Source: Adenophora triphylla var. japonica (lineage: Eukaryota; Streptophyta; Magnoliopsida; Asterales; Campanulaceae). Taken from it: 64,000 nucleotides of DNA. Positions within the stretch are counted from its first letter, which is position 1, and each line of letters begins with the position of its first letter. Of this stretch, positions 45,961 to 56,475 are shown piece by piece. The position numbers and the translations under genes are program-made. Under the pieces are notes generated by a model. The model was not told where the DNA came from. It worked only from the letters and a program-made list of their open reading frames with translations, and did no database searches. Location: contig JAFEMH010001451.1 in NCBI GenBank assembly GCA_022495995.1, forward strand, positions 276,501 through 340,500, given 5' to 3'.

Positions 45961-46874
45961 AGTCCAAGCTATCGAGAACTTTTGTGAACTTGCGAGAATT
46001 CGGGCTCCTTTTTGATCATTGGAGAGCTTTCTGAGAAGTCGGGGATTTTTGCTGAATTGTGAGGATTTAAAACCCTTCTTTTTAGAATTTGGAAGGCCTC
46101 TTTGAGGAGTTGAGGATTATATCTGAGATTGTGAGGATTTAAAATCCTTCTTTTGAGAAATTGGAAGGCTTCCCGAGGAGCCGAGGATTATATCCGTCCT
46201 TCCTTCATGGCTTGAGATATTTTGCGCATCGCCGACTCTCGAAGCTAACTTCTTAGGCTTGCTTGGACTTCATGGAGCAAAGGTGATGGCTAAACGGGTT
46301 TCGAAACATGCCGATCTTGAAATGAAAGGATATTATTTTGTGAGGGTGAGGTAATGGCTTCCCTAGGGTGAAAGGCTTCAACCGCAACCCCTACCGGATG
46401 ACCTAAACGAAATTGAGTCTTCATTGCTTGCTTAAACTTTAAATGAGAAAAGATTTATGCAAATTCATCGAGCAACGAAATGATTAAGACGATGAAAGAA
46501 ATGTGAGCATATGAGATGCAAGATGGGGACTTGGTAAGCCCCAAATTGAGAAAGATATCAGTTGATTTTCTTAATCGGATCAATTTAAATATTAATCATT
46601 TCAAAGAATTAGTGATTGAGCAGCACAAGTGATCATGTGGAATAAAACCATTTCAATCAGGTGTAATGTGGGTATGCAAGTTATGTCTCGAGTCTAGCAA
46701 GAAGAGAAACAAAAAATTTTTATCATTGGAAGAAAAGACTAGTCCAACGTGGACTTAACGGACTCTTGTCCAATAAAGGACATTCATTCAAGAAACAGAC
46801 GGATAATCTAGAACCTACACAGACTGATTGACTGTATTAATATTGGATGGGAGGGCCCTGGGTTCTGGTGAAGA

Positions 46875-47569
46875 TCACGAAAGAAGATTAGTGATCACAT
46901 CGGGGCGAGGAGCCTTTTCGATCTTCCCCTCATTAATAAGCCTTTGGATGAGCAGCTTCAAAGGGACGCAGTCATTGGTAACATGTCCAGGGTACTGATG
47001 GTAGAGGCAAAACTTGCTAGTGTCCAGATTGGGATTTGCCTTAACCGGGTTGTAATTATCTAGAGGCTTGATCAGCCCAGTCTTTACCAAACCATTAAAT
47101 GCCTCCTCAATTGGCATCCCCAAATCATCATATTTCTGTCGCTGAGGCTTTCCTCCACCACGGCCTGATAACTGACCCTTCTCCCCTTGAATGTAGTTGA
47201 CGGTGTTAGAGACAGCAGTTTCCTTACCCATCGAAGCGACGGGGGTAGAGCTTGGAATGATGGAATAGGTGGCATTCTCGCTTTCGGCCCCTGCACTCAC
47301 CATTTCTCATAGATTCGGGTAATACCCACGCCCAATGGCTTCCCTAACAGTTGGCTTGACACATGAAAGAAAAATGGACTTCTCGTCAGATAGGGGAATT
47401 GGATGAACCAACTCATTAAGCTTCATGTTCCACCTCTTATAGAAGTCTGTTACGGACTCATCGTGCCCCTAGATGGTGCCGATCAAATCACTACGAGTGG
47501 AGTACCACTCGACACTTCCCTTGTATTTGTCCAAAAAGGCATCACTGATCTGGGACCATGTAGCCCTTG
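46875..47569 (-). pseudogene. Tat-E gag, C-terminal half
   Basis: Capsid piece ATWSQISDAFLDKYKG and DFYKRWNMKLNEL, with stops near 47470 and 47305. A continuous frame at 46875-47303 carries KYDDLGMPIEEAFNGLVKTG and the knuckle CLYHQYPGHVTNDC, then ends. The upstream half is separated by Tat-F. Confidence 0.82.
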
Positions 47570-49596
47570 TGAAATTACCCGGGATTTCGCGCGGACGCGA
47601 AACGCGGTTGTCTTTCGCGGGGGGTTAGTGTCTGAGACCATGCTTCATGGGAAGGAAAATGAGGAGTCGCCATGCGGTTTTTTGTATTTTGAGCCCAAAC
47701 GTTGAGAAACGGCTATTGTGAAAATGGTGTCGTTTTTATTGGTAGCAAAAACTTAGGAAAAGGCTTTGAAAACAGGGGATCATTTTTATTGGTAGCAAAA
47801 ACGAGTAAAAAGCTTTGAGTACCAGAGATTGTTAGGTTCGGAGGTCACGTTACGTTTCGGGAAGAGTATTATGAGATCACCCGAAACGCCTCGCATGACG
47901 AGTCTTTCTACCTTTCTCGAAAACGTGTGTGTGTGTGTTTTGAAATGGGGGCTTGAATGACAAGCTTAATTTTGGTTTGAATGTCAAACGTTGATTGGGT
48001 GACTTTATTTGAAAATACGAGCGTTTGAATGACAAACATCGGTTTTGAGTTTGAAATGAGCGTTTGCGTGGCAAACGTCGATTTTGAGCTTTTGAAAGAG
48101 TGTTCGAAGGACGAACTCCGGTTTTGAACCGGGCGAGTCATTGTTAACGATTTTTACGGGAAAAACGTATTAAATGATTTTATGTGTCAAATGGCGGCTT
48201 TTAGTTTGAAGATGAGCATTTGGAGGCCAAACGTCATTTCGCGCGTTTTGAAAGAGAGTTCGAAGGACGAACTCCGGTTTTGAACCGGGCATTACATTGT
48301 TAACAATTTTTACGGGAAAAACGCGTATTAAATGACATGCAATCAACGAATCGGGTTGCGACTCGGACTTTGAAAAGTAAATACTATCACGATCCAAACG
48401 GGTCGGACTTTGTAAATGACAGTATTTAAAGCAGTATCAACGGAATCAAACGATCCGGAATTGTAAATGACGATCAACGAGCCAAAACGGCTCGAAATTG
48501 TAAATGACGATCGACGAGCCAAAACGGCTCGGAATTGTAAATGACGATCAACGAGCCAAAACGGCTCGGAATTGTAAATGACGGAAAGTAAGTGACGATC
48601 GACGGATCGATTGATCCGGAATGGTAAATGACATAAAAAGTAAACAGAACGGGGTCGGAACGCCGTTTTAACCCGTGATTACTTCTCTTACGGGAAGAGA
48701 AGAGGATCGAGGGGCTAAAACGTAACGGACCCCGTTAGACGGAGGCGTCTACATTTCAATAACGTTGTTCGAAACGGTTATAGCGACTGGCGCGTAAACC
48801 GAGACGAAACGAGAGGTTTAGAGAGAGGGAGTTATACCTATGGCTAGGGTCGACTCCTTTGGCTCGGGGGGTGTGTACGGGACACGGAAAGTAGTTTGAA
48901 ACGGTGTTTCAGAGTGGTGAGGGGCATATTTGATTGAAATACGGAAGTTTCACGCGAATCGAGACAAAATGGGAGCTCGGGAGGGGTGAAACTGCTTAGG
49001 GCCGTGGGGTAGAGTGATTTTGGGAGTAAAAATCTTCCTCTTTTGGCTTTGACAGCAACTTCTATTTATAGGTGAAAAATGCAGTAAGAGTCCGGACGGA
49101 CTTAGACTGTTTTCCAGGGTTTTTTGGTATTTTGGAATTTTGAGGGGCTTGCTGGCAATTTCAGAAAATTTGCACAGGAGTCCCACGGACTTTGACTGAA
49201 ATCCAGGGGTATTTTGGTCTTTTGGCCTTGATTTGTGATTGAAAGGTGACTAGAGGGAGGTGGCATGGCTGCCACGTGCCCTGTGAGTCACCAAAGGTGT
49301 GGGAGTTCGTTCCCCGGTCCCGATTTTGTCCGTTTTTTAAAATAACAGTCCGAAAAATGTCCGAAACGCCCCCGAAAAGTGCCGGAAAGTGCGTTTTTCA
49401 GGGAAAGCCGTACTTTTACGTGCGATGACACGTGTTAAGTACGCTTCGACGTCGGGATGCACGGGGCAGTCCCGGGACGTCTCGTTGGCATGGCAACGGG
49501 GAGTTTAACGAGTTCCGGTTAACCTGGAGCGGGCCAGTTAACGGATTTCGGTTAACTTTCTGACGGATTTTGACGATCCGGATTTGGGTACTTACA
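47570..49596 (-). repeat. 3' LTR of Tat-F (2,027 bp)
   Basis: Minus strand from TGTAAGTACCCAAATCC at 49596 to ..GGGTAATTTCA at 47570, breaking Tat-E gag. TATA box TATAAATA (49070-49063). AGTCCGGACGGACT (49089-49102) and GGAGTCCCACGGACT (49177-49191) lie just upstream of it. Internal 36-bp repeats lie at about 48435-48580, each with GAGCCAAAACGGCTC. Confidence 0.82.
49063..49193 (-). promoter_or_regulatory. Tat-F LTR promoter: TATA and palindromes
   Basis: TATAAATA with two AGTCC..GGACT sites upstream, each followed by a TNGACTG and CCAGGG extension. The antisense genes have the same composite site at 51394 and 54799. Confidence 0.6.
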
Positions 49597-49640
49597 GTTA
49601 GCCCCTCAGCGACGTCTCCTCCGAAGGAGGTGGGGTCGTT
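49597..49640 (-). other. Pre-LTR stem-loop and polypurine tract of Tat-F
   Basis: Minus strand: CGACCCCA, inner stem CCTCC-TTC-GGAGG, then AGACGTCGCTGAGGGGCTAA next to the LTR. The outer CGAC pairs with GTCG. Confidence 0.65.
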
Positions 49641-49723
49641 GAAAAAGATAAGGATCCAAATCGGGATGCCTTACTTTGAAAGACTTGGGCGGTCAGCTGG
49701 CTGGACCCTTAGCGAAAGGATTC

Positions 49724-49758
49724 CTACGTATCCCGAGCGGGAATCAAGCCGATCGTAG
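49724..49758 (-). other. CTACG..CGTAG hairpin, Tat-F copy 2
   Basis: Minus strand: CTACGATCGGCTTGATTCCC, GCTCGGGATACGTAG. Inner stem TCCCG..CGGGA, outer CTACG..CGTAG. Confidence 0.6.
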
Positions 49759-49779
49759 TTCGTAGGTGCAAGGGCCGCG

Positions 49780-50285
49780 CGTGGGGACCTTGACCTGAGC
49801 GAGACTGTTTGGAGGCGTCTGAACCTGAATGAGACCATTGCGAGGTACCGGAACCTGAATGGAGACTATTGTGAGGCGTCTGGACCTGGGATCCCTGAAA
49901 CCTTTGAGGGCGTGTGGCGCCTCAGACCGGAGTTGCTGATACTGACGAGAGCGTGTGGCGCCTCAAACCGGAGTGAACGAGGGTACGCTTATCCTGGGAC
50001 GAAGGCGTTCGTGCCTTAGGTGCTGGGCTTACGATGACTGCCAGGTTTATCCTTCCGGGGATACGGTAACAATAATGGGAACGGTTGTGTTAAACTGGCG
50101 TTATTAACAACTCGGAAGGATCAACGTTTCTTCTTTAGAATCCTGCTGGGGATGAGCATTCGGGCTTACCTTGATGGCCGAAGAAGGATTGTTGTGCGGG
50201 CTTACTTTGATGGCCGCTGCAGTGGGACGATCGGGCTTACGACTGGCGGCCGGGGAAGTGAACGATGGTGAAAACCACTAGAAAT
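49780..50285. repeat. Degenerate short repeats in the Tat-F 3' region
   Basis: Imperfect repeats of GAACCTGAATG, GTGTGGCGCCTCA, and CGGGCTTAC with GATGGCCG. No gene seen. Confidence 0.65.
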
Positions 50286-51260
50286 TTTAACGTCGGGAGA
50301 CGGAAATGCAATTGGAATGTCCGGAGACATGATTGAGCGTTTGAACGTCAAACGTCAACTGGGGATTGAATTTAACGTCTGGAGACGGAATTGTAACTGG
50401 AATGTCCGGAGACATGATTGAGCGTTTGAATGTCAAACGTCAACTGGGGATTGAATTTAACGTCTGGAGACGAGCGTTAGTGAAAACTAACTGGGAATTT
50501 AACGTCTGGAGACGGAATTGTAACTGGAATGTCCGGAGACATGATTGAGCGTTTGAATGTCAAACGTCACCAGGGATTGAATTTAACGTCTGGAAACGGA
50601 ATTGTAACTGGAATGTCCGGAGACATGATTGATCATTTGAATGTCAAACGTCAACTTGGGATTGAATTTAACGTCGGGAGACGGAATTGTAACTGGAATG
50701 TCCGGAGACATGATTGAGCGTTTGAATGTCAAACGTCAACTGGGGATAAAATTTAACGTCTGAAGACGAGCGTTAGTGAAAACTAACTGGGAATTTAACG
50801 TCTGGAGACTAACGTTAGTGAAAACTAACTGAGAATTTAACGTCTGGAGACGAGCGTTAGTGAAAACTAACTGGGAATTTAATGTCTGGAGACGAGCGTT
50901 AGTGAAAACTAACTGGGAATTTAACGTCTGGAGACGAGCGTTAGTGAAAACTAACTGGGAATTTAACGTCTGGAGACGAGCGTTAGTGAAAACTAACTGG
51001 GAATTTAACGTCTGGAGACGAGCGTTAGTGAAAACTAACGGGGAATTTAACGTCTGGAGACGAGCGTTAGTGAAAACTAATGGGGAATTTAACGTCTGGA
51101 GACGAGCGTTAGTGAAAACTAACTGGGAATTTAACGTCTGGAGACAAGAGTTAGTGAAAACTAACTGGGAATTTAACGTCTGGAGACGAGCGTTAGTGAA
51201 AACTAACTGGGAATTTAACGTCTGAAGACAAGCGTTAGTGAAAACTAACTGGGAATTTAT
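50286..51260. repeat. Tandem arrays: about 87-bp units, then a 42-bp array
   Basis: 50286-50755 holds units mixing AATTTAACGTCTGGAGACG, GAATGTCCGGAGACATGATT and GAGCGTTTGAATGTCAAACG. 50756-51260 has about 11 copies of a 42-bp unit (TGGAGACGAGCGTTAGTGAA, AACTAACTGGGAATTTAACG). Its 14-codon period creates a false open frame at 50860-51225. Confidence 0.93.
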
Positions 51261-51393
51261 CCTCGGGGGATAGGGTGTTAGAAATGTCTAACTGGAGGGA
51301 AATTTTACACTTTTGGGGGCCAAAAGGAGTAAAATTGGAACTGCCAAAAATTGAGGGACTGAAATGGAAGGAATCTTTTTAAATTGCAGCAGG

Positions 51394-51407
51394 AGTCCGG
51401 CCGGACT
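51394..51407 (+). promoter_or_regulatory. Palindrome upstream of PMD2
   Basis: AGTCCGGCCGGACT, perfect, 150 bp before the PMD2 start. It is followed by TGGACTGAATTTGACCAGG, as in the LTR sites. Confidence 0.6.
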
Positions 51408-51557
51408 TGGACTGAATTTGACCAGGTTCAAATCAGCTCCAAGTCCGACGCAAACCATCCCTTTTCCCCCATTATTTCCGACGAGAGAGAGAGAGAGGAG
51501 AGAAAAATTTCCACCCCAAATTGCAAGATTTGCTCAAATTTGTGAAGGAAAATTGCT

Positions 51558-54395
51558 ATGGAAGGTGATTGGGAACCAATGGCTCGTCATGGAAGGACCG
51601 ATGACGAAAGAACGCGGTTGGTTCGGACCATTCGAACCATCATTCATCCATTGAATCCGGCGGAGTTTTACCCGGCTAGGGATAGACACAACTCCAAGGG
51701 AGGGATCGAAAGACAAGTAAGCTTCCTTCAAATTCCATTAATTTTAAGAATGTGCATTCTTTAAATGTTAGAAATTTGATTAGGAATGAGTTAGGGATTT
51801 TGGTGCCCGAATTTGGGCTTTTGACTTTGCTATGAATTTTTGTCGAAATTGACTAGGCTGTAGTTCAATTGACACTGTGGGTAGATGACATAAAAATTTT
51901 GGTTGCAAAATTCCATGTCTAGATGCATTTTCCAAAATTAAAGTAGCTTTAATTCGGGACGGAGTAAATTTTCGAAATGTTCGAAAAGATTTGAAAGTTC
52001 CGGTTTCGACGGAGTTTTCAAAATGATTTTGAAAGTTCCGGATTCGACGGAGTTTTCGGAATGATTTTGAAAGTTCCGGAGTCGACGGAGTTTTCGAAAG
52101 ATTTTGAAAGTTCCGGATTCGACGGAGTTTTCGAAATAATTTTGAAAGTTCCGGATTCGACGGAGTTTTCGGAATATTTCGAAAGTTCCGGATTCGACGG
52201 AGTTTTTGAAAGATTTTGAAAGTTCCGGATTCAACGGAGTTTTCGAAATGATTTTGAAAGTTCCGGATGCGACGGAGTTTTCGAAATGATTTTGAAAGTT
52301 CCGGATTCGACGGAGTTTTCGGAATGTTTTGAAATCTTGGACCGTCAATACTCCAACCGGGATGGAAGTATTTTAGGAAAGGAATAAGAACTGCCATTGC
52401 ATTGCATCATTCTGACATGCGTCGTGCATTCTGTTGATGTTGCTATTGTCTTGTTCACCCGCAGGGGCGAGGGACGGTTGATACCCACATCCAGAAGAGT
52501 CGGGGTGCCTTTGAGGCAGTGCGAGCGTTGTGGGAGGCCTTCCCGGACGTGGCTCGAGAGGGAGAGAGGAGTCCGTGGCAGCTGGTGCTTGAATACGAGT
52601 TGGCTGGGTTTATCAGTGCGGTAGCTGCGATAGCTGCGACGCCGAGGGCCAGGTCCATCTATGTAGCTCTGAGCGAGTATTGGTGGGATACGACCGATAC
52701 TTTCCATTTCAGGTGGGGGAGGCGACGGTGACTCCCACGGATTTTGCTGCTATCACTGGGTTGCCGACCTATGGCAACACGCTGGTGTGGGTTGACGGTT
52801 ACACCCCGGAGCAGTTGTCTGAGCTGCTGGGTTTTGACATTACCGATGCCAGGGGCTTAGGCATTCGGTACAGGCCGATGGAGAGGAATCTGGAGGCGGG
52901 TATTTCCGATTATTTGGATGGGTCTTTGAGGATGACTGCGGAGCGCCTGGCTCGAGGGTTCATTTGGTTCACGTTGTCAGCGACTTTGTTCCCGACTTCT
53001 AACACATCCTGTCACTTCCCTCTGCTCGGGTCGCTGACAGATCTGGATGCCGTGAGGGGGTACGCCTGGGGGGAGGCTGGACTGGCCGAGCTCTATCATT
53101 CCCTGGACAGATTCTCGCGAGGAGAGGAGAACTCCTTGAGCTGCTTCACACCCGTCTTGGATGTAAGTTCACGTCCTTTTTCTCTTCCTTGTCTCTTTTA
53201 TGTACTCGTATGTATCTGCTCTGTAGCTGACATAACTTTCCATTTGCTTGACAGGTCTGGTGCTATGAGGTGTTCAGTCCGCAGGATTGGGACATCAAGG
53301 AGGCGTATCGACCCCTGTTCCCTGTCATGCTGATTTGGCAGAAGAAAGCGAAGAGGGCGGTCTCGTCGAGAGTCGGCACTCGAGTGTCATACGAGGAGGT
53401 ATCTCTGGCACTGAACCGGGAGTTCTCCGAGAGGATCCAGCTGACCTGGTGGAGTCGGTTCCACTATGGCGTGGTTCAGGTTGCTAGCGAGGTGACGCGG
53501 CGGAGGAAGCTCCTGGTGGGACTTCATTGCGACTCTATGTATCTGGGGGAGCGGGTGACCCGTCAGCACGGCCCGGGGTCCATTCCGTTGGTGCCGGTGG
53601 ATCCTCCTATGCACATGCAGCATCCTCGGGAGATGCCGATGGAGGAGTTGGAGAGGTATAGACAGGGCGCATTCTATACCGAGTATATCATAGCGGGGGC
53701 TGCCTATGATACTTTCTTGAGGATGAGGCTGAGGAGCCCACAGGTGCAGCATAGGGAGGGCGATGGCCCTGGATATCCCCGAGATCTCCCGCTCCCACGC
53801 GCTAGGCTGGCGTACGAGGGGCTGGACGGTTCGCGCAGGCGACTTGTGATCCCACTCCCGGATGAGCCGAGACCACGATACAGGGCTGACCCCAATGCTT
53901 CGGTGAGCACTTTTTGATTTTCTGCATTTGATAGTAGTATTCTGCAAATGTTGCATCTGTACTTTCTGTTCGTCTTCTGATGACCTTCCTGGTTCGCAGG
54001 TGTCTGGCCGTACAAACAACGACGCTATGAGGCTGGTGGACGGGTGGTCTGCCTATGCTAGGAGGCTCGTGGCGTTCATGCGATGCAGTTCCCGGAGGAG
54101 CGTGGATGTCCGTGAGCCGAGGCCGTCTAGGCCGAGAGGTTCGCCTGCTCCCACGGCTGGTGGGGAGGACTTTGCACAGGGATTTGGCCAGTTCGCGGGT
54201 GGAACGGCTGGATTTGGAGCTCATTCTTCTTCGCACCCGGGGCGCGAGAGGGGAGAGTCCTCGAGTTCGCATACGCCGAGGAGGCCTTTTGCATATTCCC
54301 GCCTGGAGGAATTTGGCGAATTCCTGTTTGCGACGGATCCGGCAGCGGCGGAGCAGTGCGTCGAGTGCTCGGATGACGAGCAGGACTCGGAGTAG
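51558..54395 (+). pseudogene. Antisense PMD gene of Tat-F (PMD2), four exons, one frameshift
   Basis: Exons: 51558-51716 (53 codons, start MEGDWEPMARHGRTDDERTR), 52465-53162, 53255-53902 and 54000-54395; introns are GT..AG and phase 0 once corrected. Exon 2 carries EYWWDTTDTFHF, then GEATVTPTDFAAITGL, but a G run at about 52713-52723 is one base short, splitting it into two frames. Exon 3 has RRKLLVGLHCDSMYLGERVT. Exon 4 encodes a Gly/Ser/Arg-rich tail ending DDEQDSE. Apart from the one-base gap all blocks are open, making it the best-preserved of the three PMD copies. If the G run is a sequencing error, the gene could be intact. Confidence 0.88.
51976..52335. repeat. 38-bp minisatellite in PMD2 intron 1
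   Basis: About nine to ten copies of TTTTGAAAGTTCCGGATTCG plus ACGGAGTTTTCGAAATGA, wholly inside the 748-bp intron 51717-52464. It creates false minus-strand frames (51780-52397). Confidence 0.92.
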
Positions 54396-54937
54396 TCCTT
54401 TTTTACTGCTTTCTTTCTCTTTTTTTTTATGTATCGTCTGGAACGATTTGATTTGAACTGTATTCGAAAAAGGCGCCCGTGGGGCGGAACCTGTACTTCG
54501 CACATTTATTCTGTGATCACCTTTTGTTATTTTTGACAAATAAGGAAGTAGGTTAATCAAAAATAAATAAAATGAGACATGTATTAAAAATTGAACAGGT
54601 TAAAAGTTAAGCCTACATGCACTGATTATTAATTATTTGCACTGTTGCACGAGCCCGGGGCGGAAGGGATATTGACATTGGTTGAATGAAACTAGGGGCA
54701 GCACGCAGGTTTCATAAAGGATGAACAGGGAGTTATTTGGAATTGTTTCCAATTCAGGAGCAGCTGGCTGCAGAGTTGACCAAGTCAACTGCAGAGGGAG
54801 TCCGGCCGGACTAGGAGTGAATTTCCAGATTCTTTAAATTGCAGTTTCAGCTTTGCAATTTGTAAGAAACTGCGCATTTCTTTTGATCAGTTTAGCTGAA
54901 TTCTCTCAAATTTCTTAGGCTTCCTTCACTTTCTGTC
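54396..54937 (+). promoter_or_regulatory. Intergenic promoter region of the DUF7745-like gene
   Basis: It holds AGTCCGGCCGGACT at 54799-54812, followed by AGGAGTGAATTTCCAG, and a TATA-like TTTAAAT at about 54835. The ATG follows at 54938. The rest is unremarkable. Confidence 0.55.
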
Positions 54938-56475
54938 ATGGCTCCCTTTCCCAAGCTATCGTCTCGGATGCAAGAGCGATATTTGGACAATTTTCAGTCG
55001 TGGGTGCGGAACCACACGAGGCAGAACAAGGGGTTTTTCGAAGGCTGTTACAGGATTAAATCTGTTTCGGCTTTGAAGGAGCTCATGCCAGATTGGGATC
55101 TTTTGAGAGTCGCGTCTCGCTTCTGGGACATAAGGAGGAATGTGTACAACTTTTCGTACAACGAAGTCACTCCTACGTTCGAAGATTTCCGGGCCATTCT
55201 GGGAGGACCTGAGACGGAACAACTAGTTCTTCCGTATGCTGGTGGCATGGCCACTGTTGAGAAGCTAGTGTCTTTGCTTGGTATCTCGGCTGGAGAAGCA
55301 TACGGGATGCTGATATTGGATACTGATTATGTTGACATTTCGGGACTGCCTGAAAGGTTTGCCGGAGCTGAGGGGAGCGTCTTTTGTGGGACGCGTTTGC
55401 TCTGTGTGCGATCTCTACTCTGTTCACGTTCACGTCTCTGGGTGTGTGCCATCACAGCAGATCGGACTTGGTGAGGCAAAGGCCGGAGCGGGGAGACATC
55501 GTGCCGTTGGTCTTAGGCGAGACGTTCCTGGGCATAGGTCGGATGGCGACCGGAAGCCGATACATGTGGGGAGGGAGTTCCGCTATGCTTACCATGTGGT
55601 TGAGGGAGAGACCGCAGATGATGCCCGAGGTGCCAATGTCCCGCGACGCTTGGTCCTTCTCTCGACGTCCTCTCGGTGATGGGGCGATCAGCCGAGCCGG
55701 AGCTCGGATGGCCGTACTCCGCACGCATCACTTGCGATGGTGGGTTCCCCACCGGAAGTTACAGACTTGTCGGACCACTCAGAAGGTCACTTGGTTGTCG
55801 AGTGCCGGGGCCGTCTCGCACGTCTTTCTATATTCCATCGTTGGTTCTGCGACAAGACGGGCCGGAGCAGTGCCATTGACGGGTTTGAGTTATGCCGCTA
55901 CCTTTGAGGTGGGATCTCTCGCCGATGGAAGATCCTTCGACGCTATTGCCGCTCACGCGGTGGTGGCAATACACGTCCTTTCCGCCAGGGTTCTCCTTCA
56001 CCGAAGAGGGGGCACTGCTCGTCGACGCAAAGATCCGAACCGGTACGAAGAGTGTATAGGGAGACACAGATGGCTATCTTGTGGAGACGGGAAGAGTCAG
56101 CTGGTGTGGCCAACTTGATGCTCGACTTTGAGGAGGACCAAAGCGAGAGCTAATCCTAGGGATCGTACTCGGAATGCCATGGCTGACTATGAGGCCAATG
56201 CTGATCGGGAGGCCAATCAAAGCACTGTTATGATGGCTCGAAGCGAGGCAGCTCGAGATAGAGCCAGAGAAAGGGCTGCTGATGCCTACAAGCTTGACGG
56301 AGGCATCGGGAAGGGTCCCCGAGCCAGTAGAAGGACTACCGGAATATTTCCCGTGAAGGTGAAGAACACTCGTCGAGGAAGGGGAAGGGGAAGAAGGATG
56401 AAGGACCAAGTACGGGAAACTAGGTTGACCTTGCTGTCCATAGTATCCACCCATTGTCATTTGCAGAAACATTAA
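54938..56475 (+). pseudogene. DUF7745-like antisense gene of Tat-F, several frameshifts
   Basis: Start MAPFPKLSSRMQERYLDNFQ. The first frame (54938 to about 55370) has WDLLRVASRFWDIRRNVYNF and EVTPTFEDFRAILGGP, the layout typical of DUF7745 plant proteins. After a shift near 55370, WDAFALCAISTLFTF and VPLVLGETFLGIGRM follow. A piece with FYIPSLVLRQDGPEQ lies in another frame (55676-55879). The C-terminal part (56128-56475) is charged and probably helical. At least three frame changes make it dead. DUF7745 has no known function. I assign it from recalled family pattern. Confidence 0.65.

Larger units (their letters stand above)
45001..46874. other. Tat-E region between gag and antisense frames
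   Basis: No gene seen. It contains a CTACG..CGTAG block at 45150-45188, hairpin repeats at 45590-45960 and a G-rich stretch with several GAGGATT repeats at about 46050-46190. Confidence 0.55.
40436..47569 (-). mobile_element. Tat-E: Tat-lineage element, 3' part
   Basis: 3' LTR at 40436-42163, then (minus-strand upstream) PPT, stem-loop, two tandem arrays, antisense remnants and a gag C-terminus that Tat-F interrupts at 47569. The left end could be 40432 or 40436. The internal non-coding part from about 44600 to 45000 matches the complement of Tat-G 27870-28234. No pol is seen on this side. Confidence 0.82.

Noticed and set aside
50860..51225. 121-codon plus-strand frame with a 14-residue repeat
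   Set aside because: It is the translation of the 42-bp tandem array; the period divides by three, so stops are avoided.
51780..52397. 205-codon minus-strand frame
   Set aside because: Translation of the 38-bp minisatellite in PMD2 intron 1, antisense to the gene; no domain.
53387..54560. Minus-strand frames of 210 and 252 codons
   Set aside because: Shadows of PMD2 exons 3 and 4, which have splice sites and family motifs on the plus strand.
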